64,000 nt of DNA from JAEINY01 sp942490535 (GCA_942490535.1 CALNXQ010000008.1:801834-865833); one strand, 5' to 3'; positions 1 to 10,120 are shown, numbered from the stretch's first letter. Program-made: numbers and translations. Notes: generated by a model not told the origin, from the letters alone.

Positions 1-3000
1 CTCTTTGGTGGGGTCGTCCATACGCACGAATTCTGCCTTCATCATTTTATCCAATTGATACAGGTAGAAGTTATAACGCCAGATTTCATTGCTGGCCCTT
101 CCGTTGCGGAAGATGTGCGAATAATGCGCACGCACCAGCTTACGCACTTGATTCTTCTGCTCGTTCAACTCGCCGTTTCCAGCCCGCAGATCCTGAATCA
201 GGTTGGTCAATGCTTCAGCAGCTTTCTGAGGTCCGGTGATCTCTTTACCCTTCTTACCGATCTCGGTGGACAGAATGCCACACTGTACCTTGGCACCCGC
301 TCCTTTGCGGTCGGCGCCACCACTTAACACATCGGTCAAGTAATACCGACTGGCCACCTGCTCTTCCTGCGCAATGAAGGGCTGTCCGGCAGGCGTACTG
401 GCCAATGCATCAAACATCTGACCAAACACATTGCGACAAATCACCACTTCACGTGTTTCAGCAGCATCACCACCTACGGGCAACACAACGGCTATGAAAC
501 GGTTTTTCACCAGGTCGAAGTTCACCTTTTGAATGGTCACCTTCTCCTTGTTGTCAACAAAGGTTTTGCTATCAAAAATCTGGTTTACCACTTTTTCGAT
601 GTCAATCTTATCCATCATCTTATAGGATGAGGCCAGGTAATATTTCTTCTCGCTGGCCACGTATTCCCAGTCGAGTACATCATCCAGGTAGTTACCATGC
701 TTGGCCAATACCTCCACCAGGTTCTTATCAGCGGTGTAACGCAGGAAAGTACGCTGAAAGTTCGGTCCATCCTGACTGGTGGCTTTCTCTTTACGCTCGC
801 CATGCGAATCGATGTACATCATGAAGTTCTCCGGATTATCCACACGGGTAATACCGCCTTCTTCCTTGCTGTAATTATGCGCCGTCAGGATAATGTCAAT
901 CTTATAGGGCATCTGAATTTCACACAAACCACTCACGGTACTACGTGAATTCAAATCTTCCACATTACTGTCGGCACTGCTTTCAAACAAATACTTGTAA
1001 TATTTGATGAAGTCAGGGTCAAAATCAGTCACACGGGAGAAGTCACCCACCTCGGTACCGAAACCGTAAATATTACCTTCCTTATCGCGGAACACATGGA
1101 ACATATCTCCGGCAATCATCTTGATGGAACGCACACCAGGCAAGTTCTGCTTCAACCATTTCAGGATCAAAGCCGCAATCATCTCTGATTTACCCACTCC
1201 GCTATCGCCATCAATCTCAATCACGAAGATGCTGCCATCTTCCAACTCCACGGCGAACAGCGATCCGTGCTTAGGGATACCCCCCATTTCCTTCACCTTC
1301 TCATTGATCATGGTGAGGCGTGGTTTCTTCACATCGCCAAAATAATCGGCTTCCTTCTTCAATGGGGTCACCAGTGTTTTGATGGAACCATTGGGCCCTT
1401 TGATGTCGAAAAATCCGACTTGCGGGAAGGAAATCACTTTCTCCGGCGCGCCCAGGAACAACAGCACATCCGGCTGGAAGTTACGCGCTTCCTGCAACGA
1501 GATATCCTTGTATTGCATCAGGCGGAAATTATCCGTCATGTATTTGATGTATCCTTTCTGGAACACAAACATCTCCTTCACGGCACCGTGCTGCAAGATC
1601 TTACAACGGTAATCATCCGGATCCATGTTGGCAACAAAACGAGCCAAACGACGCTCAAAAAACTTGGAGCTGGGCTTGGTACTTAAAGCTTTGATGTAAT
1701 CATTCCTGGAATTACCCTCGTTCATGTCCATCAGGTAATCGGATACTTCTTCAGACCGATCGATCTTGTGGAACGGATATTCACGCTTCTTGGCATCGGT
1801 CACAATGCGGGTATGCAGCTGAATGGGTTGTTCCACGGAGATTACCCCACATTTGGTCATCAATTCGTTGATCCATTTCAAGGAACCGCCTTCATAGGTA
1901 TCCAGGGTGGTATCTTCCATCTCAAAATGACGGTACAAGGAGATACCATGCTGAATCATCTGGTTCACATGGGAATTCTGACGGCTGAAATGCACACTCA
2001 CCACCTTAATAAGGGTATGCGCATAACGCTGGTAATAATCCGTCCCCTTGGTCAGGTTCTGTAGGTGAATGATGAAGTTCACCACTTTCTGAGTCACCTC
2101 ATCCAGTTTCTCTTCTGCTACTTTTATATCTTTTTTCCGGATAATGTAATCCATGATATCTTCCAGCTCCTGCGGCAGAATGTCTGTCAGCAGGTTCTCG
2201 GTAAAGATTTTCAATTCACCATCGTCGGTAGCATCAATCTTCTCCTGCAAAAAGACCAGTTTTTCAATCACCAGATTATAGAACGAATCATCATTCTGCA
2301 ACAGATAAAGGTACAATACCTGTTTTGGAATGCTCAACTGATCATTCAATACCTTATTTTTCACAGCATTGATAATGAAACCCAGACTGCGCGAGGAGAT
2401 GGCAATGGCACCAAAACGGGCATTCAGGCGTAACTTCTCAATCAGTTGCGTCAGGTACTTCTCCAGGTCAAAGTCAGCAATTTTCAAACCGGTTACCTCT
2501 TCAAACAGATCACAGGCCGTGGTGATAATCTCCTTACGGCTGGGCTCAATGGTAGGCTGTTCAAAGGGCAGGTTGAAATGCAACAGAATTTCCTGAATGT
2601 GCTTTTTCAATACCATGTTCACCCCTTCCAGACGGGCCACATCCATGAAGTAATCGCCACTGGCTTTCAGCGTTAGAATCTTCATCTTGGCATCGGAGAA
2701 CAACAGGCGTTCCATCTCAATGAGGATTTCACGCATGGTATTCTTCTCTTCCGGATCGTCCAACACAAAATGGTTGGGATGAAAGGTCTTTTTATTATTG
2801 ATGTACTTTAAGATGGTTGCTTTGCTGTAACGTGAAGCCACCGTATTAAAGGTGAGATTCTTAATTTGAGGGATCGCCTTCTGAATCTGCGGCAGCAAGT
2901 TCTCGTAGATCTTGGTAAAAGCTGTGCTACGAACAAATTCTTCCACATTCCGGCAGTCACCCACAGCCCCTGAGAATTCAATCACTGAATTTTGTGAATC

Positions 3001-6000
3001 ACCAATTGACGTAATGGTCACGCCACTCACCAGTGGTGAAGCGTGATACAATGACCGGTTTTCATTGATCTTCAAAGAGCTGCTCACTTTCTTCTGCTGA
3101 TCGCGAATGACCTTATAATCTTCAAAGATAGCCGCTAAATAAGCCTCCTTACCGGCACCACCAAACAACTGAGCCAATAACGTGCTGCTCTCTACTTCTC
3201 CTGAGGTTTGCTGACGCACGCCTTTAAACTGTTTCCAGTAGGATAAATAGATGGTCAGGGCTGTGTAAACCTCTTTTTCAAAGGCTGCATAACCGGCCTT
3301 GGTGCCATCCAGGAATCCACCCAATGAAAAACGCACCACACCGGTCCGGTACGGCAAGGCAGCAATCCCTTTCTGGGCCGCCATGGTTTTGGAGAACTCT
3401 TCCAAATCATTGTAGGTGCCAAAATCAGAAAAATGCAGGTTAAACAGGTAACTGCCATCCGAATCAATGATAGACACATCCGCCACTGCCAGTTCATCAA
3501 TCACATTTGCCGCTACCTTTTTAGCTATCTGCAAACGCTGATCCGACTCTTTCCGGAAATTCTTATTAATACGGAAACGGTTGAGTCCTTTCAGCAATTC
3601 ATTACTGTAATAAATGAAGAATGGTACTTCTTTGTACTTAAAATCATCGGGTAAGCCCAGAATGTCCAATTTGGATAAGGCCACCAGTTCATCCAGTAAA
3701 AAGAGGTGCAAGGGACTGCCTTCAAATTCAGATATAGGCTGAAGCGTACGTGATTTATTAATGACACCAACTTTTACCTGTGCTTCGATGAATTGCTCAA
3801 TCAAGCTTTTGATCTTGCTACGCGATGCATTCTTTGGCAACTCCGACTCCATCAAATCCTTCACTTTCTTGGCCTGAATGCCCACTTCCAACACACTGTT
3901 GAGGAAATAGAGCGAACTGCTGTTTCCTTTGGCCGACGTATTGCGTTTGCGGGCATATTCCACCACCTCTGCCATGCCGGGAGTAGCCACCAAAGCGCCT
4001 AAACGATCGCCTGAACCGGCCAGGTTTTTGGTTGTCGATAAAGAAGACACCACCCGGATCTTTGCATATACATTCTCGTTATTCAATACATAACGGGAGA
4101 TGCTGCGCCATTTGGGCAATTCATCCTGCGCCACCTTCACACTGTCGTTATAGGCTTCGTCCAGCAACAAGGTGATCTTACTGTTGTTCACAAACTTCAG
4201 AAACTCAATCAGGGTTTCTTTATTGAAATCAGAATAACCCGTTGGATTGGACGGATCATTGATGATAATGGTGGTATTCTCACAGAAACGATCCCACAAA
4301 TGGCCTGTGGCATCAAACAACTGCAAGGTATTTTTAATGCGCGCCAGTTTATTGTGAATGCGTTCGTAATCGATGCGCTGATCCTCCAGATTCTCAATTT
4401 CAATATCAAACGGGTTGATATTAAAACGCTCATCGGAAAACAAATCGGTGTACTCCCACGCCAATACTTTATTATATATGATGTAAGGCTTTGGGCTGCG
4501 GTCTTTGAAGAACAACAGATCGCGGATAATCATCTGCACATCATCCGAAATGGATGTTTTCTCCAGGTTACCCAAATCACTGATGAACCCTTTGATGGTT
4601 TCTTGTTCTGCAGAACCCAGTTTCTGGTAATCTTTATAGACACCCAGATCAATTAACACATTGCGGAAACGCCCTTTGTTATCCGACTCATTATCCACTT
4701 TGGTGATGTACTTCTGATAATTCTCCAAAAAGAGATTGACTCCGAAGTTCTTGTGAAAATGATTATGCAAGGTCCGCTTATAGTTATCGGGAATAAAATT
4801 GATGATGCTTCTACACCTCGCCTGAATAGCTTCACTCAGAGGTTGTAATTCGCGTTGCAGCAAATACTCGCCGTAGGTACGAATCTGATTTCTGCCGCCT
4901 CCTTCCAGGATGGTGGCAATCTGCAAATTCGGATTACCGGAATAGAAGTACTTTTTAATCTTCTGCTCAAACTCAGCAATCAACTCCTTATTCTGATCCT
5001 TGCGTTTTTTCTCGTTAGCGGTATTTTGAATGAAAACGATGAAATCGCGCAGTTTCTGAATGGAGTAACGATCCTTCAGAATCTGGCGGGTAAACCCATC
5101 AAACTTAAACAGGTTGGTGTTCTTCTCGATGTTATCCACCTCACCCAACTGCTCGTGCTTGAGCTCTTTCAGCTCCTCATCGTATTCTTTAATTTTGTTT
5201 TCCAGCAGATCTTTAAACTCCTGCAGGTATTTTTCGTTCACGTTTTCAAGAATCAGACGCAGATTCAGCTGCGTATTAGCCGGTGCACCTAACTTCTTGG
5301 TGTGAACTTTATTTAAGGTATTGATGATGCCATTGTGAAAACTAAATACCAGACAGGTATTGGAAGCCTGCGATTCGGGCGAGTCATCCACAATAACCAG
5401 ACGGGATAACATGGGGAACCATTTGGAACCGGCAAACATGTTCTTACGCATGTGTTTCACCTTCACCACAAACACACTGGACGTATCATCGTGCATGCGT
5501 TCAAACAACTCATCGCCTTTGATGTTCTCCACAACCTGCACGCAATCGCGGCCAAATACTTCGCCTTTGAGCAACTCCACTGCCACATCCGAATTGCCGG
5601 ACACGACGGTACGAATTAAACCATTTAAGCCTTTGAAGTTTACGGCCCATTCGGTGCGGTGTAAAAAGTTGTCTTTTTCCGCTTTGGTGGTGTAGTGTGT
5701 ACTCTGGTTGATCATCTGCTCCAGGGTATCCATCAGGTAATTCCAGTGCGCCTCATCAATATCACCAATCACCCCGATCACATCGCGAAAACGACGCAAA
5801 TCCTGCAACGAATCCCCAAGAACTACTTTGGATAAAAACTGGATGGTCTCATCGGTCACCGGTGGCGTCCCAACCGAAAAATCATGCGACTTCAGAATGT
5901 TACTCACCCATGTCTTTTCCTGCTTCGGTAACAAATCATGTTCAATAAAGCTCGAAAGCTTCTGATTGAATTGCCGTTTTAAAGAGGTGTAGACAAAAGC

Positions 6001-6270
6001 TTTGGAATCATCATGTGGATAAAGCATCAAGGACACGTCCACATAACCTGGGATTTCCTCCCTGAACTTCAACAGATACTTCTGAATATCTGCCTGCTGA
6101 CGGGCCGGATCATTGGGTTCATCCAAACATAACCTGACAAAGGATTTCAGGTTATCGAAAATAAAATTGGGAAGCAATACTTCTGCCCGCTCACCCAGCG
6201 AGGCATACAAATCAATAAACTCGCGCGCTTCCTTACGCAGAAAAGCTTTTGGAACTCCCTCTAACTGCAT
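1..6270 (-). CDS. Giant PLP aminotransferase-like / HPr kinase-PEPCK-like fusion protein (partial, runs off left edge)
   Basis: One frame stays open for 2090 codons from ATG at 6270 to the window edge; the C-terminus lies outside. Residues ~590-960 look like a fold-type I PLP enzyme: NDPSNPTG at 671-678, LLLDEAY with Asp704 and Tyr707, and STTKNLAGSGDRLG with the expected Schiff-base Lys748 and Arg756 eight residues later, the class I/II aminotransferase spacing. Residues 1688-1696 read GDSGVGKSE, the Walker A form typical of HPr kinase/phosphorylase and its PEPCK relatives, followed by IAGDMFHVF, which may supply the acidic metal/nucleotide residues. The first ~590 residues and the ~700 between the modules are charged, probably helical, and unrecognised. 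No signal peptide, so presumably cytoplasmic. Large proteins annotated only as aminotransferase occur in Bacteroidota, but I know of no assigned substrate. Domain calls are fairly sure; the biochemical role is unknown. Confidence 0.85.
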   Translation of the reverse strand, partial: MQLEGVPKAFLRKEAREFIDLYASLGERAEVLLPNFIFDNLKSFVRLCLDEPNDPARQQADIQKYLLKFREEIPGYVDVSLMLYPHDDSKAFVYTSLKRQFNQKLSSFIEHDLLPKQEKTWVSNILKSHDFSVGTPPVTDETIQFLSKVVLGDSLQDLRRFRDVIGVIGDIDEAHWNYLMDTLEQMINQSTHYTTKAEKDNFLHRTEWAVNFKGLNGLIRTVVSGNSDVAVELLKGEVFGRDCVQVVENIKGDELFERMHDDTSSVFVVKVKHMRKNMFAGSKWFPMLSRLVIVDDSPESQASNTCLVFSFHNGIINTLNKVHTKKLGAPANTQLNLRLILENVNEKYLQEFKDLLENKIKEYDEELKELKHEQLGEVDNIEKNTNLFKFDGFTRQILKDRYSIQKLRDFIVFIQNTANEKKRKDQNKELIAEFEQKIKKYFYSGNPNLQIATILEGGGRNQIRTYGEYLLQRELQPLSEAIQARCRSIINFIPDNYKRTLHNHFHKNFGVNLFLENYQKYITKVDNESDNKGRFRNVLIDLGVYKDYQKLGSAEQETIKGFISDLGNLEKTSISDDVQMIIRDLLFFKDRSPKPYIIYNKVLAWEYTDLFSDERFNINPFDIEIENLEDQRIDYERIHNKLARIKNTLQLFDATGHLWDRFCENTTIIINDPSNPTGYSDFNKETLIEFLKFVNNSKITLLLDEAYNDSVKVAQDELPKWRSISRYVLNNENVYAKIRVVSSLSTTKNLAGSGDRLGALVATPGMAEVVEYARKRNTSAKGNSSSLYFLNSVLEVGIQAKKVKDLMESELPKNASRSKIKSLIEQFIEAQVKVGVINKSRTLQPISEFEGSPLHLFLLDELVALSKLDILGLPDDFKYKEVPFFIYYSNELLKGLNRFRINKNFRKESDQRLQIAKKVAANVIDELAVADVSIIDSDGSYLFNLHFSDFGTYNDLEEFSKTMAAQKGIAALPYRTGVVRFSLGGFLDGTKAGYAAFEKEVYTALTIYLSYWKQFKGVRQQTSGEVESSTLLAQLFGGAGKEAYLAAIFEDYKVIRDQQKKVSSSLKINENRSLYHASPLVSGVTITSIGDSQNSVIEFSGAVGDCRNVEEFVRSTAFTKIYENLLPQIQKAIPQIKNLTFNTVASRYSKATILKYINNKKTFHPNHFVLDDPEEKNTMREILIEMERLLFSDAKMKILTLKASGDYFMDVARLEGVNMVLKKHIQEILLHFNLPFEQPTIEPSRKEIITTACDLFEEVTGLKIADFDLEKYLTQLIEKLRLNARFGAIAISSRSLGFIINAVKNKVLNDQLSIPKQVLYLYLLQNDDSFYNLVIEKLVFLQEKIDATDDGELKIFTENLLTDILPQELEDIMDYIIRKKDIKVAEEKLDEVTQKVVNFIIHLQNLTKGTDYYQRYAHTLIKVVSVHFSRQNSHVNQMIQHGISLYRHFEMEDTTLDTYEGGSLKWINELMTKCGVISVEQPIQLHTRIVTDAKKREYPFHKIDRSEEVSDYLMDMNEGNSRNDYIKALSTKPSSKFFERRLARFVANMDPDDYRCKILQHGAVKEMFVFQKGYIKYMTDNFRLMQYKDISLQEARNFQPDVLLFLGAPEKVISFPQVGFFDIKGPNGSIKTLVTPLKKEADYFGDVKKPRLTMINEKVKEMGGIPKHGSLFAVELEDGSIFVIEIDGDSGVGKSEMIAALILKWLKQNLPGVRSIKMIAGDMFHVFRDKEGNIYGFGTEVGDFSRVTDFDPDFIKYYKYLFESSADSNVEDLNSRSTVSGLCEIQMPYKIDIILTAHNYSKEEGGITRVDNPENFMMYIDSHGERKEKATSQDGPNFQRTFLRYTADKNLVEVLAKHGNYLDDVLDWEYVASEKKYYLASSYKMMDKIDIEKVVNQIFDSKTFVDNKEKVTIQKVNFDLVKNRFIAVVLPVGGDAAETREVVICRNVFGQMFDALASTPAGQPFIAQEEQVASRYYLTDVLSGGADRKGAGAKVQCGILSTEIGKKGKEITGPQKAAEALTNLIQDLRAGNGELNEQKNQVRKLVRAHYSHIFRNGRASNEIWRYNFYLYQLDKMMKAEFVRMDDPTKE

Positions 6271-6670
6271 AACTTTTGGTCTTGTTAATGTTACTGTTTA
6301 CTTATTATTTCAACTAATAAGTTGCTGTTGGTTGCTGTCGATTTTGGAGTAATCCGCATGGCTTACTTTCAAAATCTCACAAATATATGAACTCCAATTA
6401 CAATATAAAAGCCGACTGTTGTAAATATGATAAAAATGCAAAAAAACGAGGCCAAAGTCCACAAAAAAAGTGGATCCTGTGAAAAAAGATGATTTTTAAA
6501 TCGTTGTGTTAAATATTTGCTCCTATAAACACAATCCAATAAATGCTCCCATATTCGATCTAAATTCGTTATATTTAATTTATGAAACAGATTGCAAATC
6601 GGATTGCGCATCCTCTGTCACAATAAATTATTAGCCCTGAAAAAAGCACGATCCTTTAAAATCTTAACCA
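6271..6670. other. AT-rich intergenic region between divergent genes
   Basis: About 400 bases between the divergent giant gene (-) and the DUF3795 gene (+). It is A/T-rich and probably holds both promoters. An 80-codon minus-strand reading frame (6369-6611) has no recognisable features and I do not consider it a gene. No RNA or repeat was seen. Confidence 0.6.
6380..6387 (-). promoter_or_regulatory. Candidate -7 box for the giant gene
   Basis: On the minus strand this reads TATATTTG, matching the Bacteroidota -7 pattern TAnnTTTG, about 110 bases upstream of the ATG at 6270. No good TTTG -33 box is present at the usual spacing, so this is tentative. Confidence 0.35.
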
Positions 6671-7105
6671 ATGGACCACCAGCTTAAACTAAAACTCATT
6701 GCACCCTGCGGAATCGACTGTTTTAATTGCGAATGTTATATTGACAATATCCTACCGGAATGGATTCCTCAGTTCTCAGAGCTCTTTAACCTGTCACCGG
6801 AAAATGTACCCTGTAAAGGGTGCCGCACAGAGAAAGGCTGCAAATACCATGGGTACAAATGCGAAACTCTGGATTGCACAACTAGCAAGGCAGTAAACTA
6901 CTGTTTTGAATGCGATGAATTTCCATGCTCACGACTCCAACCCGCCCGGGATGGTGCAGAAAAGTACCCCCATAATTTCAAGCTCTATAATTTGTGCCGC
7001 ATGAAATATACCGGTATTGACAACTGGATAAAGGAAGCGAAAACCATCCGCGAAAAATATTTCAAAGGCCATTTTATTATTGGTTCTGGCCCTGTATTTA
7101 AGTAG
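6671..7105 (+). CDS. DUF3795-type cysteine-rich protein
   Basis: A 144-residue protein beginning with the DUF3795 hallmark CGIDCFNCECY at residues ~14-24. Further cysteine pairs follow: CKGC, then KGCKYHGYKC, then CFECDEFPC. The arrangement suggests one or more bound zinc ions or an Fe-S centre, but no function is established for the family. There is no signal peptide. It is monocistronic, transcribed away from the giant gene and convergent with the S46 peptidase, with a terminator hairpin shared between the two. Start chosen at the ATG directly before DHQLKLKLIAPCG, which gives the usual short N-terminus. Confidence 0.8.
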   Translation: MDHQLKLKLIAPCGIDCFNCECYIDNILPEWIPQFSELFNLSPENVPCKGCRTEKGCKYHGYKCETLDCTTSKAVNYCFECDEFPCSRLQPARDGAEKYPHNFKLYNLCRMKYTGIDNWIKEAKTIREKYFKGHFIIGSGPVFK

Positions 7106-7203
7106 TTTGCATTTTGTTCTGAATAGTCGTTACCATTAAACGACACATATGCCTTCGAACAGGATAAGTATTAACGCTGCCCACATAAGCTTGTCACATA
7201 TAA

Positions 7204-7240
7204 AAAACCCGGAACTGCATATCGCAACTTCCGGGTTTAT
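7204..7240. terminator. Bidirectional Rho-independent terminator
   Basis: A 10-bp perfect stem, AAACCCGGAA (7205-7214) with TTCCGGGTTT (7229-7238), with a possible inner TGC/GCA pairing in the loop. A-rich on the left and T-rich on the right, so it can serve both convergent genes (DUF3795 on +, S46 peptidase on -). Confidence 0.8.
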
Positions 7241-7295
7241 AATATCAAATGTAGCCACAGTGCACTTCCGTCTTCACCATTCGAACACTCCGCTT

Positions 7296-7316
7296 CTGAC
7301 TAATAACTGCTGACTA
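7296..7316. repeat. Short intergenic word repeat (CTGACTA)
   Basis: CTGACTA, then AACTG, then CTGACTA occur in a 21-base stretch just after the stop of the S46 peptidase gene. This resembles the other low-complexity word arrays in this window; it is too short to be certain. Confidence 0.35.
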
Positions 7317-7320
7317 TCTC

Positions 7321-9489
7321 TTATTCCACAATCGTCATTTCATCCAGCAAATAACCGGCACCGGCAAATTTATCCACAATGAATAACACATAACGCATGT
7401 CCAATGAGATGTTGCGACACTGCTCAGGGTTGAACATCAAATCGCTCATCACGCCCTCCCAGGCCCGGTCAAAATTGATACCAATCAGATGACCTTCTGC
7501 ATTCAACACGGGACTACCCGAATTTCCACCAGTGGTGTGGTTGGTGGCAACAAAACAAACCGGCACAGAGCCATTTACTTCGTAACGACCGTAGTCTTTA
7601 TTCTTGTACAATTCTTTCAGTTTGGCAGGCACTGCATAATCGTAAATATCCGGATTATCTTTCTCCATGATGCCATCCAAAGTGGTAAAATGGTTGTAAT
7701 AAACAGCATCACGAGCCTCATAACCTTTTACTTGTCCATAGGAAACACGCAAAGTAAAGTTGGCATCAGGATAGAACACCCGATCCGATTCAAACTCCAT
7801 TTGAGCCGCCATGTAGGCTTTGTTTAATTTACCAAGCTCTGTATTATAATCTTTCAGTTTGGCATAAACCACGTCATCATACGTTGTTTTAAAGCTTTGA
7901 TACAACTGATAAGCCGGATCCTTGCTCAAACCCTTAATGGACTTTTCGCTAAATGTAGTGATCAAGTTCTCAACCGCTGTTGGATTGTGAAAAAGGGTCT
8001 TCTTATATACTGCATCCACATACTTTTTCGCATCACCCTTGTATTTGCTATTGATGGTTTCCATCACCCCAGGCTGAAATTTAGCGGGTACATTCTCATG
8101 GTACAGCGTTAATAATTTGGCGGCTAATTCCTGATCAAGGGGCTGGTAGTAATTCTTGAAAAACAAATCTGCTGACTTAATCAACTTCGCTTTAGCCTTT
8201 TGAATAACTGCCTCATCCCGGTTTTCAGCCTCATATAATTTCACCAAAACATCCATCGAACCAGCCAATGTAGCAGCCTCAATTCCATTTCTAAAAGCTA
8301 CCTCTGAAATGTATCCAGAAGCTAACTGATACTCAGTATAGGCTTTATATACTTTTGAGTAATCTTCCACCAAATGACCATATTTTTGAGCTCTTTCAGG
8401 GCTTGCTGCCACCCATGCATTGAATTTTTCCTCATAAGCTTTCTTCTTGGTAATGGCATCTAAAATTTCCAATCCACGGTTCTCACCAATCCACCGCTTC
8501 CAGCTGTTGGAGATACTGGCATTTTTAGCGGCATATTGAATCCGAACTTTAGGATCCGCTCCCTGATAGCGGTTCATGATACTCAATTTCTCAGTGCGTA
8601 CGTCAATCAACTTCGGATTGATTGTCTCGGTTAACATTTGCAGGTGATAAGATGGCACATATTGATAGGTGCTTCCTGGATAGCCAAAGACCATGGTAAA
8701 GTCCCCTTCGTTCACTCCCTTCATCGACACCGGGAAATGCTTCAAAGGCTTATAAGGCACATTATCTTTAGAATAGTCAGCAGGCTTATTGTCTTTGTCT
8801 GCATAGATGCGAAACATGGAAAAATCACCGGTATGACGGGGCCACATCCAGTTATCGGTATCCCCACCAAACTTACCAATGGCTGAAGGTGGCGCACCTA
8901 CCAAACGCACATCTGTAAACTCTTCGTTGACAAACAAAAAGTATTGATTACCATGAAAAAAAGGCTTTAACACCGCTTTGTATTGAGTGTCCTTAATAGC
9001 CGCTTCCTTGATGGATTTAATGTTTTGGGTAATCACTTTCTGACGTTCTGTTTCATCCATCACCTCAGTGGTTCCTTCCAACACAGCTGATGTGACATCT
9101 TCCATCCTTTTCAAGAAAGTGACTGACAAACCGGGATTGGCCAACTCTTCTTCCTGCGACATGGCCCAGAAACCGTTGGTCAAATAATCATGTTCCACCG
9201 AGCTGTGGTATTGAATCTGACCATAGCCACAATGGTGATTGGTCACGATCAATCCCTTGTCCGAAATCAGTTCTCCGGTGCATCCACGACCAAAAATAAC
9301 TACTGCATCCTTCAGGCATGCCTGGTTGACACTATACACATCTTCAGCCGAAAGCTGAAAGCCCAGTGCCTGCATTTGTTCAATATTGTATTGCTTCAGC
9401 AACATGGGGATCCACATTCCCTCATCAGCCAGGGCACTCACTTGCAGCATTACAGCTGCCATCAACGTTAATACGGATTTTCTTAACAT
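7321..9489 (-). CDS. dpp11: S46 family dipeptidyl peptidase, DPP11-type (Asp/Glu-specific)
   Basis: A 722-residue periplasmic serine peptidase that removes dipeptides from peptide N-termini, feeding amino-acid catabolism. The N-terminus has a signal peptide (MLRKSVLTLMAAVML, cleavage near ALA-DEG). The chymotrypsin-like triad is visible: His85 in TNHHCGYG, probably Asp222 in HTGDFSMF, and nucleophile Ser657 in GGNSGSP. Eighteen residues after the serine is Arg675 (INFDRAWEG). In Porphyromonas DPP11 the equivalent Arg673 sets the preference for acidic P1 residues, whereas DPP7 has Gly, so the sequence predicts Asp/Glu specificity. Length and catalytic positions match DPP11 within two residues. 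The gene starts 24 bases after maf ends on the same strand, so the two are probably co-transcribed. Confidence 0.93.
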   Translation of the reverse strand: MLRKSVLTLMAAVMLQVSALADEGMWIPMLLKQYNIEQMQALGFQLSAEDVYSVNQACLKDAVVIFGRGCTGELISDKGLIVTNHHCGYGQIQYHSSVEHDYLTNGFWAMSQEEELANPGLSVTFLKRMEDVTSAVLEGTTEVMDETERQKVITQNIKSIKEAAIKDTQYKAVLKPFFHGNQYFLFVNEEFTDVRLVGAPPSAIGKFGGDTDNWMWPRHTGDFSMFRIYADKDNKPADYSKDNVPYKPLKHFPVSMKGVNEGDFTMVFGYPGSTYQYVPSYHLQMLTETINPKLIDVRTEKLSIMNRYQGADPKVRIQYAAKNASISNSWKRWIGENRGLEILDAITKKKAYEEKFNAWVAASPERAQKYGHLVEDYSKVYKAYTEYQLASGYISEVAFRNGIEAATLAGSMDVLVKLYEAENRDEAVIQKAKAKLIKSADLFFKNYYQPLDQELAAKLLTLYHENVPAKFQPGVMETINSKYKGDAKKYVDAVYKKTLFHNPTAVENLITTFSEKSIKGLSKDPAYQLYQSFKTTYDDVVYAKLKDYNTELGKLNKAYMAAQMEFESDRVFYPDANFTLRVSYGQVKGYEARDAVYYNHFTTLDGIMEKDNPDIYDYAVPAKLKELYKNKDYGRYEVNGSVPVCFVATNHTTGGNSGSPVLNAEGHLIGINFDRAWEGVMSDLMFNPEQCRNISLDMRYVLFIVDKFAGAGYLLDEMTIVE

Positions 9490-9513
9490 ATTGTTATTTG
9501 TTTATTGGATGAA

Positions 9514-10101
9514 TTAAAATTTTTGTAATTCAGTGTACAAGCGTTGAACAGGCAGCCCAACGACATTAAAATAAGAACCTTCAATGCGATCAATACCAAT
9601 CAACCCAATCCATTCTTGAATGCCGTAGGCTCCTGCTTTATCATACGGTTGATAAGTGTCTACATAATGTTCTATCTCGGCTTTAGAAAGGGGTTTGAAA
9701 TGCACTTTTGTTGAAACGGCAAACGTCTCTTGCTTATCTTTCGATGTAAGGGTAACACCTGTAATCACCTCATGCTCATTTCCGGATAAAAGCGTCAACA
9801 TACGCATGGCATCTTCCCTATCAGTGGGCTTTCCCAATACTTTATCCGCAATGCTCACCACCGTATCGGCAGAGATAATGATTTTTTTATCTGATATTAA
9901 ATCATCTACATACGGAAAAGCTTTTATTTTTGACAAATATTTTGCATTTTCAACGGGCGAAAAATTAGCGGAAAAAGTTTCCTCCACATCTTTTTTTGTT
10001 CCTATTTCAAATTCAAGTCCTAATTGCTCCAGCAGCTGTTTGCGGCGTGGGGATCTTGAAGCCAGTACTATTTGATAACGATTAAATGGATTTAATGACA
10101 T
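9514..10101 (-). CDS. maf: Maf-like nucleoside triphosphate pyrophosphatase
   Basis: A 195-residue cytoplasmic protein of the Maf/HAM1 fold that hydrolyses (often modified) NTPs, typically dTTP/UTP, to NMP plus pyrophosphate. Motifs in order: LASRSPRR at 13-20, ISADTVV at 76-82, GKP at 90-92, and MLTLLSG...HEVITGV at 101-117. The length is normal for the family. It is first in a probable two-gene unit with the S46 peptidase. In many Bacteroidota, maf lies near the KdsC-like HAD and UbiA-type genes; here a plus-strand T9SS cargo gene separates them. Confidence 0.92.
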   Translation of the reverse strand: MSLNPFNRYQIVLASRSPRRKQLLEQLGLEFEIGTKKDVEETFSANFSPVENAKYLSKIKAFPYVDDLISDKKIIISADTVVSIADKVLGKPTDREDAMRMLTLLSGNEHEVITGVTLTSKDKQETFAVSTKVHFKPLSKAEIEHYVDTYQPYDKAGAYGIQEWIGLIGIDRIEGSYFNVVGLPVQRLYTELQKF

Positions 10102-10120
10102 ATTGAATACTTAAAAACAA

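Noticed and set aside
55..6352. Many plus-strand reading frames of 60-145 codons across the first 6.3 kb.
   Set aside because: They lie opposite one continuous minus-strand frame whose translation contains coherent PLP-enzyme and P-loop motifs; none of the plus-strand translations has recognisable features.
6369..6611. A minus-strand 80-codon frame with a hydrophobic C-terminal stretch.
   Set aside because: A/T-rich intergenic sequence, no family resemblance, and it covers the likely promoter region of the giant gene.
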